A DNA stretch of 64,000 nt. Source: Viridothelium virens. Lineage: Eukaryota; Ascomycota; Dothideomycetes; Trypetheliales; Trypetheliaceae. The DNA lies in assembly GCA_010094025.1 (NCBI GenBank), contig ML991862.1, positions 32,327 to 96,326 on the forward strand. Reading direction: 5' to 3'. Below, piece by piece: positions 47,110 to 58,574 of this stretch; the stretch's first letter is position 1; the number at the start of each line of letters is the position of its first letter. Under the pieces are notes generated by a model. That model saw only the letters and a list, made by a program, of their open reading frames with translations. It ran no database searches and was not told where the DNA came from. Made by a program: the position numbers and the translations under genes.

Positions 47110-47617
47110 GAGAGTGAGAGGGGGAGGAGTTGTATTTTTCCTTGCATTTTTTTCCCCTTCCTTTGAGATTGCTATGTGATACCATTTATCTCACAGTACT
47201 GGCTTTAGCATTGGGTTTCTGGGGGTTTGCGATTCTTAGTAGACGCCCTTTCCTTTGTGGTATAGCTACGAGCATGCACAGATCTTGGCATTTGCAGGCG
47301 GGCATTGGGGGTAAGAGTAGCATTTCTACGGCGCATTGTACTTTTCTTATTAACTTTAAGGCGCTTATTGTTCGGACTGGCATGAGAGAAGTAGGTGGGT
47401 TATTTGTTGCATTCAAGGCTGTGAGAAATTAATACGTTATTGTTGGAGGGCAAGGAGTCGTGCAAAACACCTGGATACATGCATTCATAGATAGCATAGA
47501 TTTGTGCACGCGAGAACTGAGCGCTGAGCAGATAGAAGTATAAGAAGTTATTACTGTACAGATATCGATAAGCTTGAACTATACATTCACTGTCCCCGCA
47601 TGGTATCAAATAAATCC
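47110..47617. other. intergenic between convergent genes
   Basis: 3' flanks of the GH79 gene and of the hydrolase pseudogene. Nothing else seen. Confidence 0.6.
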
Positions 47618-49009
47618 TTACCCTCCTAAGTTCTGCGAACTAATCCCAAAAACTCCATCCAACCACTCAAATATAATCCGATTCGCCGTCTCCGTTGCCC
47701 CAACCTGCGTATGATACCCTGCCGCCCCCTCGAACCTTCGCAACGTCGCCTTCTCCTCCAACGCCGCCTTCACCAGCTCCGGCTGCCCGGTATAAAACTG
47801 ATCGTTCGCCGGCGCCGCAATCCATGTCGGTATCTGAATCCGCTCCGTCAGCTTCGCGATGCTGTACGCACGCACTGCCTCCAAGAAATCGTACGTCGAC
47901 TCGATCTTGAACGCCCACTGCCCTTGCTCCGCGCCCCACCGCAGCCCGCTCGGCACCTGTGGATTCCGGAGTTGCGCCGCGAGCACGGAGTCGAGCTGCT
48001 CCTTCCGGCCTGATCGATAGAGCGATTGGAGGCTGGGAGACAGCTGGCCGACAAAAGCGGCGTGTGCGTCGTAGATGCCGCCGTCGAGAAGCAAAGCGCG
48101 AATACGGGGCTCGAATGCAGCAGCCCTCGCGGCGAGGTATCCACCAAACGAATTCCTCAGCAGCGCGAGGCGATTGCGGTCGACGTCGAGACGTGCGGCG
48201 GAGTAGAGGTAGTCGACGACGGGGTGTAGAGTGCGCTCTCAATCTGGGATGAAGCCGAGGTTCTGGTTGCGTCAGACGGTAGATTGGCCAGGCCCTTCGT
48301 AGGTGATGACGTTCCAGCCGCGGGCGAGGGCGGGGAAGACGAAGAAGTGCATGAGTTCTTCTTTTGCGGCGTCGTAGCCGTTGCCCATGATGAGAGTGGG
48401 TCGCTTGACGGTAGGGTTGGGGGGTGCTGGGGCGTAGAAGATGGCTTCGACGTTGAAGCCCTGGGCGGGGAGGGTGAGACGTTGGCCTGGGACTGGAAGG
48501 GCGGCGATGGCCTTATCGAAACATTCTGTCTGCAGCGCCCAGTACTCGTTGATTCGAGGATCGGACCAGTTGGCGTGGAGGTAGAAGTCTGCGGTGCGAT
48601 AGTAGCTTGCGCAGGCGAAATACTTGTCACGGCTATTGATTGCGTTGGAGTTGATGAGCGAAGCATCCGCATCAGCTTTAGTCTTGTCGGCAAGAGCTTT
48701 GAAGGCGTTACTGAAGCTCTCGAGATTTCCAGGTTCAATATACATGGCCGTTTTGAGTATTTCGTTCGTATCAGCTCCATGGTAGGTACCCAATCCGTTC
48801 ATGAGAAGAAGTTGGAACTGGAAAGTATCATCCGAACTCAAGGGGCTTGTTTGAACGATGTTGTTCACAGGACCAGTGCTTGAATTAGCCGGCACAGATG
48901 TCAGATCAGAGGAGATAACTGTTTCATCAGAACGGATGTAAAGCCTCCTAGGAGTGGCGAAAGCCAAGGGAACGAGACCCAGGGCGATAATGATATCAAT
49001 CCAATACAT
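47618..49009 (-). pseudogene. secreted alpha/beta hydrolase with two in-frame TGA codons
   Basis: A single continuous frame of 464 codons runs from ATG 49009 to the stop at 47618, interrupted only by TGA at 48272-48274 (codon 246) and 48239-48241 (codon 257). Around them the frame reads YEGPGQSTV-stop-RNQNLGFIPD-stop-ER; relatives have Arg and Trp there, so CGA to TGA and TGG to TGA changes explain both. The N-terminal signal peptide (MYWIDIIIALGLVPLAFA), the nucleophile Ser287 in RNSFGG, an Asp in PANDQFYTG and a His in GAAGYHTQVGA are retained. The family is the fungal alpha/beta hydrolase group related to FrsA and 2,6-dihydropseudooxynicotine hydrolase. It is either recently inactivated or its transcript is recoded. 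Confidence 0.8.
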
Positions 49010-49930
49010 CTGAAGCCTAGAAACGAAGGAAATTGCATTAAATGTCTTCAGAGGAGATGAGAGGAAGACGCCAAGCAATTGTTGTACAAGAGTATAAAGC
49101 AAGGAGAAGCCAATAGTGACGAGTCCATTTTATACATCGTGCGAGACTCTAATTGTGATGGTCTTTCGGCACTAACCAGTTACCGAATTTAGATATTGCA
49201 GAGTAAAACCCACTCTTCATTTCGTCTTTCAGGTAAAAGAAGTATTTTCTGGCCGCGTAGAGAGCGGAAAAAACTGCTTACCCGCTATGTGTGGAATGCT
49301 GTGCTTAGCGACTCTTTTCTCCTGACGACGGGGCAATCAGTGGTCTACAACATTAACTTGGGAAGATGATACTAAACCATGAATGTTCTCCAACATGCGA
49401 GGACGATAACCTCATTACAGCATAGCTGGCGGCAGACCGTATGGTGATACTCGGGACTCCAAGACCTTCAGAGGACTCAGCCTCAGACCTGCGACCTGGG
49501 AAAGATGAGATCGATTTGCATATGAATCCATCTCTGCGATTTTGAGACGCTATGGATGAAGTGCGAGTTGCAGAGAAGTAGCTGAAGTCTTGCAGTGCCG
49601 CCAACCCTGATTCGTACAGGCGTCATCCACGTTGTCATGGCTCAGAGGTAAGACGGCGAATCAGTTGGGAGAAGGTACAGACGTTGGTACCTTACCAAAG
49701 ATCACTACACGCCTACAGGAAATGGAGACTATGAAGTGTGTGAATTTCTTCCTAGGCTATCTTCTGAAGCTGACGTCAAACCAAAGTATGCCAGAAGCAG
49801 TGAGGCTGGATGCAGCTGTGCAAAAACCGGCTTCGACAACTGAGCAAATCTCGCCGTTAGACTTACCTGAGATGATTTAATTGAGATGACCGCAGGCATA
49901 CGATGATTTTGCATCGCGTTCCCGCAATAT
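49010..49930. other. intergenic, no gene seen
   Basis: Promoter side of the hydrolase pseudogene and 3' flank of threonine aldolase. Only short frames. Confidence 0.6.
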
Positions 49931-51136
49931 CTACTCAACTGTGACTTGTGTTTGCATTGGATCACCATCTACCGTCCCATTGATTCCATCGACTCCCTTT
50001 CCACCAAGGAGTTCTCTCATTAGAACATCAAGCTTCTCAATCGCTTCACCACCGATCTGGTAGTGGACTACCAATCTCCCGCCCAGCACTCTTAAACCTA
50101 ACTTTTCAGCGGCCGTGACAAAATCCTTGACTTTGATGCCTGCCTCTCCCAAATTGAACCACACCATATTTGTTTCAACGGGCAAGGCCAGCTTGCCCCC
50201 AAGAAACTCCCAGAGTTTGCCAATACGTCTAGCATTCTCATGACTAGCCGCTAGCTTTCCTCCGAGGAACGTCTCTTCAAGTGCGACCCTCGCGGGCGCT
50301 GCTACGACACCTGCTTGACGGGTGCCACCACCAATACTCTTGCGAATCCAGCGGGCGCGTTTTATAAAACTCGATTTGCCGATGATCATGCTTCCAATCG
50401 GCGCCCCTAGTCCTTTGCTAAAACACAGAGAGACGCTATCGAAGCAAGCGCAGTATTCTTCTAGGCCGCCTGCACCAGCAGCACATGCCTCCCATAACCT
50501 AGCACCATCCAGGTGCATGAGTATACCATGTTCTTTCGCCCATTGGCTGATCTTTCGACACTCTTCCAAGGGCGCCACAGTCCCACCCAGTGTATTTTCT
50601 AAACTGATCACCTTGGTCGGACAGGCATGAACATCGTCGCTGAGGACTGCATTCGCTTCCACATCCTCGAGTGTAATGTGGTGTTCATTTTTCGGCACCA
50701 CGCCCTTAACCAGGGCGCCGCATAAGCTCGCAACCCCTCCAGCTTCCCAGCTCAATATGTGTGCGCGGTGGTCGCAGAGCACGCTGTGTGGTGGGGCGAG
50801 CAGATGAGTCCGCAGGCTGACCTGGTTGCCCATTGTGCCTGACATTACTAGTAATGCAGCTTCATGTCCTGTCAGTTCCGCAATGCGCTTTTCGAGAGAA
50901 AGTGTAGTCGGATCTTCAACGAAGACATCATCGAGCAGCGTCGTTTGAGCAATTGAGGTCAGCATCGAAGCCGTGGGCGAAGTGACGACATCTGAACGGA
51001 AGTCGAAAGCGGCGGGACCAGGACTGCGCCAGTTGTTTTGACTGAGATCCACATCATCGAGCGGATCATCTTGAGCAAGTTTCTGCCTCTTGACGGTATG
51101 CTCGATAGACGAGGAAGAATGACCGTTCACCGACAT
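49931..51136 (-). CDS. GLY1: low-specificity L-threonine aldolase
   Basis: This is a single exon of 401 residues starting at ATG 51136 (MSVNGHSS). The fold-type I PLP enzyme motifs are clear: FDFRSDVVTSPTASM at the start of the domain, DDVFVEDPT, GHEAALLVMSGTMGNQ, HILSWEAGG, the LHLDGARLWE motif with the Asp that contacts PLP, and the Schiff-base lysine K241 in CFSKGLGAP. It cleaves L-threonine or allo-threonine to glycine and acetaldehyde. The N-terminal 40 residues are a poorly conserved extension. It looks fully functional. Confidence 0.94.
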   Translation of the reverse strand: MSVNGHSSSSIEHTVKRQKLAQDDPLDDVDLSQNNWRSPGPAAFDFRSDVVTSPTASMLTSIAQTTLLDDVFVEDPTTLSLEKRIAELTGHEAALLVMSGTMGNQVSLRTHLLAPPHSVLCDHRAHILSWEAGGVASLCGALVKGVVPKNEHHITLEDVEANAVLSDDVHACPTKVISLENTLGGTVAPLEECRKISQWAKEHGILMHLDGARLWEACAAGAGGLEEYCACFDSVSLCFSKGLGAPIGSMIIGKSSFIKRARWIRKSIGGGTRQAGVVAAPARVALEETFLGGKLAASHENARRIGKLWEFLGGKLALPVETNMVWFNLGEAGIKVKDFVTAAEKLGLRVLGGRLVVHYQIGGEAIEKLDVLMRELLGGKGVDGINGTVDGDPMQTQVTVE

Positions 51137-52311
51137 CACTAAACTCTTGGCTGATGAGCCGTGGTAGTAATGCCGAGACTTGATTGGGTATAATTTTCGG
51201 ATTTGGTCTTGGATATCCTAGATAAGATATTATTTGGGAGGATGATGCTGTGTCTGAAGTATCCTACCAACGCGAAGCGGTCTTCCAATCTTCGATACGC
51301 TGCAGAGCATTGGTCTTGCAAAGATAGACTCCCGCTACTTTCAACATTTTTGGGAGGGGAAGATCAACTTCGGTCTCGCGGTTGAATGCATTCCGGTACG
51401 TATTCCTGCACGTCATTTTCGGGTTCCCCATCAGCACGTGATTTGGATGATCACATTAGTCGGATTCGGCGTCCATTCGCTGTCCATCGGCGTCTCACTT
51501 CCCATTTGAGTATTCCCTAGATTTGATCAATCTTAACATCATTCAAGCTGCCTTCGCATAGACACTTTGCCAGTACGGTAGTTGAGCCTGACTCCAGAGG
51601 TCAATGCATTCTAAATCAAAGCCTTCGCGGTTGCCAAGTACGCGCGTGTCGATGAATGGGCCACGTTACAATCTAAGTTCGTCCAACATTTTTGGGAAGC
51701 ATCGCCAACATCTGCGTCTTTACGCCCTTTGCCCCTTTGTCCGTAGAATACGAGATAGAAAGCAAATGGTAAGTGTCTTGGAAAAGTTGCAATAACCGTC
51801 TCACTTGTCTCCATCGAGACATTCCGACCCCTCAAACCCCCAACGTGTCTTTCAGGCTAACAAGTTGCAATCGCTCGACGATGTGTTATGATCGACGTCA
51901 TTGGCCTGCTTGGCAGTGAATTGTGTTTGCATATGTTCATCAAGAGTGAGTTGGCTAAAGAAACGGTGCGAAGAAACTTCTAGGTAACGTGAGAGTACTT
52001 CCATCAAAAGAGGGCTAATATATCCCCCTTGTTCTCGTGTTCCCAACTCTTTTCCTTGATTCAAACTTTTTCTTTTGATTTTGCTGTTTTGAGCTCGAGA
52101 TTTGTGCGTATTTCCTATCAAAACAGAGCATTCAGATGCATGCCGTTTTGAAGTTGCTGGTCAACACTTCTAATAATTAACCTCCTTTCTGAAAGAGGAC
52201 TTCACGAATCCCTCTTGATTTATCTATTTTATCTTCTTTTCTTATACCTTCGATCAATTCTCTTGCAGGTCATTCAAACCACATTCCATATCAATTACCA
52301 ATAATTGGATA
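51137..52311. other. divergent intergenic, no gene seen
   Basis: About 1.2 kb between threonine aldolase (-) and a secreted protein gene (+). The last 150 bases are strongly pyrimidine-rich, like a fungal promoter/leader. No other gene. Confidence 0.6.
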
Positions 52312-53507
52312 ATGGCTAGTAAGTCGGGTGGCGCCCATTTCTTAATGAAGGATGAGTGAAGCTAACGAAGTAAGAACATGTCCTTTCCTCGGCCCTATTT
52401 GCAGCGGCGCTACTAATATCCCCAGTGGCTTGGGCAATACCCAGTCATCATGGCCACAACATTCACCTCCTCCACCCTCGGACTCAACCTAAAGCCGGTC
52501 CTGCAAGACCTGCCTCTTCTGTGACGAATCCAGAAGGCGATCAGATGGCCGACTGGTGGGCCACCCAAAATTTGGATAATACGACATCGGGCCAGTTGCC
52601 GGGGATATTCAAGACTCTTTTCTCATCTGGTATCATAAATACGGCGTACATCGACAGTACCTTCAATAAGCTGCAGGAACTCGGCGACGTGGACTGGAGA
52701 TCCCCAAATAAGTCCCAGCTTGCCATGGGGTTCCATAATAAGATGCAACAAATGGACAATAACTTGGATCAATTCAACAACCGCACGAATGATGATGTGG
52801 GGTATGACCAGGATAAGGAGATGCAAATGACATTCGAAAAATTCATGAAGATCCAGGAGATGGTTGCAAACTCCGGTTTGGTGAGCAGAGACCTCATTGA
52901 GCGCTTCAACCTTTTCTCAGGCAGTGATTGGAAGTCAGCATTTAAGAAGGGTTGGGATTGGTATGTCTCTCGGGAATGCAAAGATGCTGAGGAGTTTGGA
53001 AAGCAAGTGAAGCAGAATAACCACCTGGAGAAAAGATTGAATATCATCCCTCCGCAGTGCATCGATGATATCTGTAACACGATGATAGCAACCGGGGTGC
53101 CCGAGGCGGGGGCCATCACCTTGGCCATTACCAACTGTTTTAACACTCAAATCTCGAAAGCGGGACTCTCAGTAGCAACAAAAGAGGGAGATGAGACCAA
53201 AGCCAAGTTGAATGGGGCTACATCGCCCGAAGCGAAACTGTTCGATTGGGAGTTTGCAGCGGCCAAAATGGTGAAGGGTGACAATCCCTCCGTACAAGGC
53301 AAGTTGGGACCGCTCGATCTGGACTTCCAGCTCACCCCGCACATGTGCAGCAATGCACTCCATTTCATCCAACAGTCGCGTTGCAACTTTCTGAAGGGGG
53401 CGACCATGATGGTTGGGAACGCGAAGCATGCGTGGCAATTCTCGCTCAAGCAGCGGAAGCATGACGACAACTCCAATGATCCGCCAGAAAAGGAGAAGAC
53501 AGACTAG
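52312..53507 (+). CDS. secreted protein of unknown family
   Basis: There are two exons. The first has only seven coding bases (52312-52318, ATGGCTA). An 86-nt intron (GTAAGT...TTTGCAG) leads to exon 2, 52405-53507, giving 369 residues. Splicing creates MATALLISPVAWAIPSHHG, a clean short signal peptide; without the intron there is no ATG in frame. The mature protein is helical and hydrophilic with few cysteines (in PPQCIDDICNTM, NCFNTQ, PHMCSNAL, QSRCNFL) and Trp-rich early segments (DQMADWWATQNLDN). I recognise no domain. It could be an extracellular enzyme, a toxin-like or effector-like protein, or simply lineage-specific. Confidence 0.75.
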
Positions 53508-56500
53508 GTGGGTAGCAACTTGTGAATGCAGAGACGCGGCTGATGGATTTGGCTGGGCGATGTGGCTGGTAGGTGCGGCTGGTGGAGAAGGGCAGCGAGT
53601 GGATCTCATAAGAAGTTCAAGTTGATGATTTCATCTTCGTCTGTTAGAAGACGTGCCATCGTGTATGCACCACTTTAGAAATTTGAGCCATTACCAGACT
53701 GATCGAACGATAGATACAAGAATTGTGCAGCGCAATGTGAAATGACGGTCTTGTTGATGCATCACAATGTGTCCCATCGAAGACATGGGAAAAGGTTACA
53801 AGCCCTCTTTACTCTCTCTTCCTCAGACTCGCGCTCAAGGCACAAGCACTGTTGAAAAAGAAAAAGAGTGTTGTCAAAAAATAAAAGTCCCATGCCACTC
53901 CTGTTAGGGTGTGGTACGGGCGAGACGCAGAGCCTTCTTAAACAGGCTCATGCATCTCGAAATGGTAGCGCTATTGCCGGGGGAAGTGCAAGCCTGACAA
54001 TGTTGCTGCCTTGTTGCGTCCATCAGCGACAGTGCAAGGCTGATGGCCACGTCCTGTGTAAAATTAGCAAAGCTGGCCTGCAAGAAGAGAGTAAACTCAC
54101 AAAGCTCGGCAAACCACTTTTCAACACCATTGGACGAGTACATTGAAGCAATGCAGTCATCTTGTCACCGGCAAGAGTGCAAGACCGATGACGGTGGACG
54201 CAGACGATGCTCGTGGCGTCTTCTCCCCCAAAGTACCCACTCTATCCCGCGAAGCGAGCGGGAGGAACGCATTCCTCCCGGAGTCATAGAGCGATAGTGG
54301 TTCGCAAGCCTCGTAATGTTCGACAGAGGTTGAGAGCCTCCTCGATCGAGACGGCGAAAACGGGAGAAGATGAGCCCATCGCCTGTAAATTGACAAGTGC
54401 AAGGAACCTCCGCCACCACCTGCCCCGACGGCCTTCCTGTGTATCAAACTCAGAGAGAGAGAGGTCTTCTCAATGGCCACCCGGTCAGCTTCCAACAGGT
54501 AGCTTCCAGCGAAATTGCACTTGTTGGCACGTGTTCCTTCCGCGACGAGCCATCCCCGACAGCTGCACGTACCATGCGAGTCCAAAGACAAGCAGTTTAC
54601 CTGCATCTCGATCGAAGCCATAGAGACCGGCAGCAATGGAACGCATCTTCTTACGTACCCAGCTGAGGGAAGCCGAAGCCTTTACCTCAGTATGGGGAGA
54701 TGGGGCGAACTCATAGACTGCATCTCGATTTGGCCCGAGAGACAGGCAGGTGGTAGATAGAGCGGACCGACATACAAATTCCGACGAAGGAAGATTCTTC
54801 GTCAGCTAAGTATGCGGCAATGGATGGAGGCCTTGTGGTCGACCAGTGCCGAACCACAGCGAGTGCCGAAAAGTCTTCGTGATGAAGACAAGAGAAGGAC
54901 ATATGTTCCTCCGCGACCACCTGCTCCAGCAGCTACACACCAATACTACATCTCAACTCTGAAGAGGAGACAAGGTAGTAATTACTGCATCTCACCTGGA
55001 GGCAGAGACAAAGGCAACAGGCGATAGAGAGGACATCCGGCCCTTCAAACCAAGAGCGAGGGAGGAACCCTTCTTCTCTTGTCAGGCACAGATGAGAGCA
55101 GCAGGCAGCCATGCGGGAATCTGACCAGTGCCAAAGAATCCACTGCGGCATGTCCGTTGGGAAGAAAGAAGCACGTGATCTCTCTGCAACGAATCTCCCC
55201 CAACCGCGCACATACACATACTGCATCTCGACCCGCCCTCGCAGCAGGGAGACAAAATGGCAGCAGCGTAGACACGGCGGGCACGACAAGCCAGTAGTAT
55301 CTCAGAGAAGAGGGAGAGATCCTCTCCTCCGCCAAGCAAGCGTGCATCGGAAGAGAGCATTGTGGTCGAGCCCACAAGCAATATGCTTCTCTCAATTTCC
55401 CCAGATCGACGACCCTCCCTTTCACGGCTGCTTGGTGTGCGAGACTGAGCGAGCCAGTAAGGTTGAGAGGGTTTTGTCGAACACTGGCCCACACACTTCT
55501 CTCAGCAGCATGGAGGAGTTTCCAGGCACGACCACTACTTCCCCGACACCTGCACACACCCGCCCATCAGTCTACTCCGGGACGGGGGACGAGGATGGGG
55601 AAAGGCGGACAGGGCGGACTTGCTGGACCTGTTTGGGATGCAGAGCAAGGGAGAGAAGACCTTGATGCCAGGTATGCAAGAGATGGAAGAGGGCTATGGT
55701 GCTGGGTGCTGGGTGTGTGGGAGTGGAAAATAGGAGGGAGTGGAGGGTAAGAGGGAGAGTTGGGTTGCCTCTGTCGGGGCGGGCGACTGCTCTTTTATAC
55801 TTGAGCTGGCAATAAGCTCGGGGAAACTGCAAGAATTGAAAGGTTAAACTTGGGGTGACTCGGACGTGTGAGTTGGTATTGAGCCATGGTATAGATCAGA
55901 GTCATTGTAGTGACGGACTGTTTCTGAATTGGAAGGGCGTTTCGTTGGTCGAGGAGGGTGGAGATGCAGAGGCATATGAAGGTTCTGAACAGGCTAGGAC
56001 ACGTTTCTTCCCTTTTTGGCAGTGACTCTTCGAAACTTTGAAGGTAGGACGTGTAGATGTAGACGCATGTGGTGGTACTAAACAGAATAGGATAGATCTC
56101 CTCGTGTATTAGCATAGACTTTCCAAACTTAGAGTATAAGAAAAACAAGATTGTCGAGCTCTAATAGGCAGAGGAAGAGATACTCTAACGATTGAGGGAC
56201 GTATTTTGAGATAAACTTTGTCAGGCTTGGAGAACAAGAAAGCTAATTGGGAAAAGGTTGCAGTACGAAGGCCTACTCTAGCTAGAGCTGCGGCGCATCG
56301 CCTATAGATAAACAAGCATCAACGAGCTCCTCACGTGCACGCGCGTATGCACGTGGGCGAAACGAAGCGGCCCACGCGAGATGGCTCTAGGTACTAACGT
56401 ATGACACTTCGTCGTACGGGACATGCTCATGGCACAGAAAATGCGTCCAAATTGATAAGCACATTCAGACTGGACAACTTTCGAGGGATCGAGGCTCACC

Positions 56501-57330
56501 AAAGCGCAAATCCCCGAATCTTGATGATGGAATTGTCAGCTTGACCAACATCCTCAAGGTCCGCCAGGTGTATATGTACGACGTTGTTGTGGGAAGCAGC
56601 CCCCCAGGCCTATGCGGCGGGGCGTTCCACGGGTAGGTACTGTACTCTATTGATTACCTCATTTGTACTAGTGCAGCCCTACATGCCTAGTCCTAGTAGT
56701 CTCCCGTCTGGGGTTCCTCCTCAACCTAGATTCTGCACACTACAATACACTGCATTCAGTTTCTTCCATCACAACAGCAGTTACGTGCTTGCCACTTGGC
56801 CGTACGCTCATTGTGTAGTAGACGACGAACTCCCAAAGAACGGAGCATCTGTTCCAGTCATGAAACAAAGCAGCCGCGTTTCTACAAGGGCCTGCTGTGC
56901 CGTTTCGTTAAGGATGTATATTTGGGTTAAAGTTGCGAGGTATGTTATGAGTTACCTTGCTGCGGCGCGGTGCATGGCCTGTTGAGTTTTTGTAAGATGG
57001 CACGGATGACACCGGCGTGACCAAGCTGTGTACACCGTTCAGGTCGGCGTTTTAAACGTTTTACTCGGGAAAAGAATGACAAGCATTCCCGTCGAATCCC
57101 TGCGACGCGTACTTTACTATCGGGCGGACCGACGTAATGGAGCAGAATCATCCGGTAATGGATGCTGAGCCCCAACACTTTGGTCGGAGCCAGATGTTCA
57201 TTTTGATAGCAAATTTATCACTGGAGTAGAAGAAGTACAGTCGCCCATCTTTGATCTGTTCGAGTACCTAGAACTACTGGTGTGACACTATTGCCCATTT
57301 TTACCATTTGTTCCTCTATCGTTTGGGAAA
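53508..57330. other. long non-coding region containing diverged tandem units
   Basis: No protein gene is supported over 3.8 kb. The segment 54390-55290 holds related units described separately. Nearby (54240-54285) are two adjacent hairpins, CCCGC/GCGGG and GGAGGAA/TTCCTCC. The right part (55800-57300) is AT-richer and shows nothing specific. Confidence 0.6.
54390..55290 (-). repeat. array of diverged tandem units with a GAGATGCAG core
   Basis: Read on the minus strand, a core TGTCTC...GAGATGCAG recurs near 55222, 54986, 54947 (as GAGATGTAG), 54719 and 54602. It is followed by a second shared block of the form GTGCAGCTG...GGTGGTCGCGGAGGAACA near 55190, 54905, 54535 and 54400. A third shared word, GGCACTGGTC, occurs near 55125 and 54853. 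The clearest full units are about 236-267 bases; others are truncated. The TCTC and GAGA words can pair as small stems. Open frames on this strand overlap the units but change frame between them, so I do not call a protein. Confidence 0.5.
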
Positions 57331-58418
57331 ATGCTTTCTTTCCTCCCGATGGCTCGCAAAATTCTACTCCTTGTGCTTAGTCTCTTATTGGTCTTCTACC
57401 TTGCAACCTTCTGTTCGCCATCGAGCCTATCGAGTTGCTTGGAATTCTTGCTTCGAATCGAGTACCAAGTACCAAAATTCGGCTTCTACGATCCAGATGT
57501 ACATTTACCTCATAAAATCTGGCAGACTTCGACTATACCATTGCACTCGTTTGCTGAAGAGCCCCAAAACTCCGTTTCTGACTGTATCGATAATAATCCG
57601 ACCCACCAATACCAGCTCCTCACGCACGGTGCCTTTTCGACCTTTGTCGAAGAACACTTTGCCCACGTACCAGACATTGTGACGACCTTTAACAGTATCG
57701 ATGATCTAGTTCTGCGGACTAATTATATTCGATATCTCCTCCTACTGACTGAGGGTGGAGCCTACGTAGATGTCGGTACTGACTGTGGACGGCCTATCGA
57801 CGTCCGGATACCAGCTGAGTATCGTCGTCAGGCAGGCATGGTTCTCGAGGTTGAATACGACGGGAGAGACGATACGCGCTATGGAATGCAAGTAATGTTG
57901 CCAGCACAGTTCAGTACCAAGACAATCATCGCGAAGCCCTGGCATCCAGTCATGCGCGAAGTCGTGTTACGAATGCTGCACAAACTGAAGACTCTGAGAC
58001 AGCAAGATCGAGACAGAATTCATGCGTCAGATATGGGAGGTGTCTTGGCCACAACAGGCCCCGGGGTACGTTCGGTTTGTGCACAGGGGTTGAGAATGAG
58101 TGCTGACCTAATGTTGCCGAATAGATTTTTACAGCCATCGTCTTGGACGCTCTGAGCACGCTTAGTCGCACTCAGATGACCTTTGAAAATATCACCGACC
58201 TGCAGGAACCAATATTGATTGAAGATGTTCTCATCTTGCCCATCAACGCTTCTCGCTGGGATCAAGATCACTCTACGAGAACGCCACGGGTTCAAGGGGA
58301 AAATCCAGGAAAACGCCGCGGAAGGAAGATGTGTCGAGAAATGCTGGACCTGCATGATACGAGTAAAATGTCGGAATCCACGTTACGATCGTATCAGGAA
58401 AGCTGGCCATTTAATTGA
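57331..58418 (+). CDS. GT32-type (Och1/capsule-like) glycosyltransferase
   Basis: There are two exons, 57331-58065 and 58125-58418 (342 residues; 59-nt intron GTACGT...AATAG). An N-terminal membrane anchor (ILLLVLSLLLVFYLATF) marks a type II Golgi protein. The sugar-transferase signature is PHKIWQTS, then SIDDLVLRTNYIRYLLLLTE, GGAYVDVGTDC and RPIDVRIPAEYR, as in GT32 proteins of the Och1 or capsular-polysaccharide type. Here the usual DxD (for example DLD) reads DVG, so the second metal-binding Asp is missing, although a further Asp follows two residues later. The family uses GDP-sugars in the Golgi. Activity of this copy is uncertain. It is tail-to-tail with PSO2, 156 bases away. Confidence 0.8.
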
Positions 58419-58574
58419 CGGCCGATTCCCTCTTGACTTGCTTACATCTCAGTCACCCATCCACAAAAGCAAACTCTTTCTTGAGGATCAAGTCATCCAG
58501 CAGAGGCTCAGTCTACTTCGAGCAATCCTAGCACCAAAGCAGCCGTCTCCTCGTCCAACCTCCTAAACCCCACC

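Noticed and set aside
54157-55665. Overlapping frames of 100-180 codons on both strands in the tandem-unit region
   Set aside because: Frame is not kept between repeat units and no family motif is present; stop-poor because of base composition.
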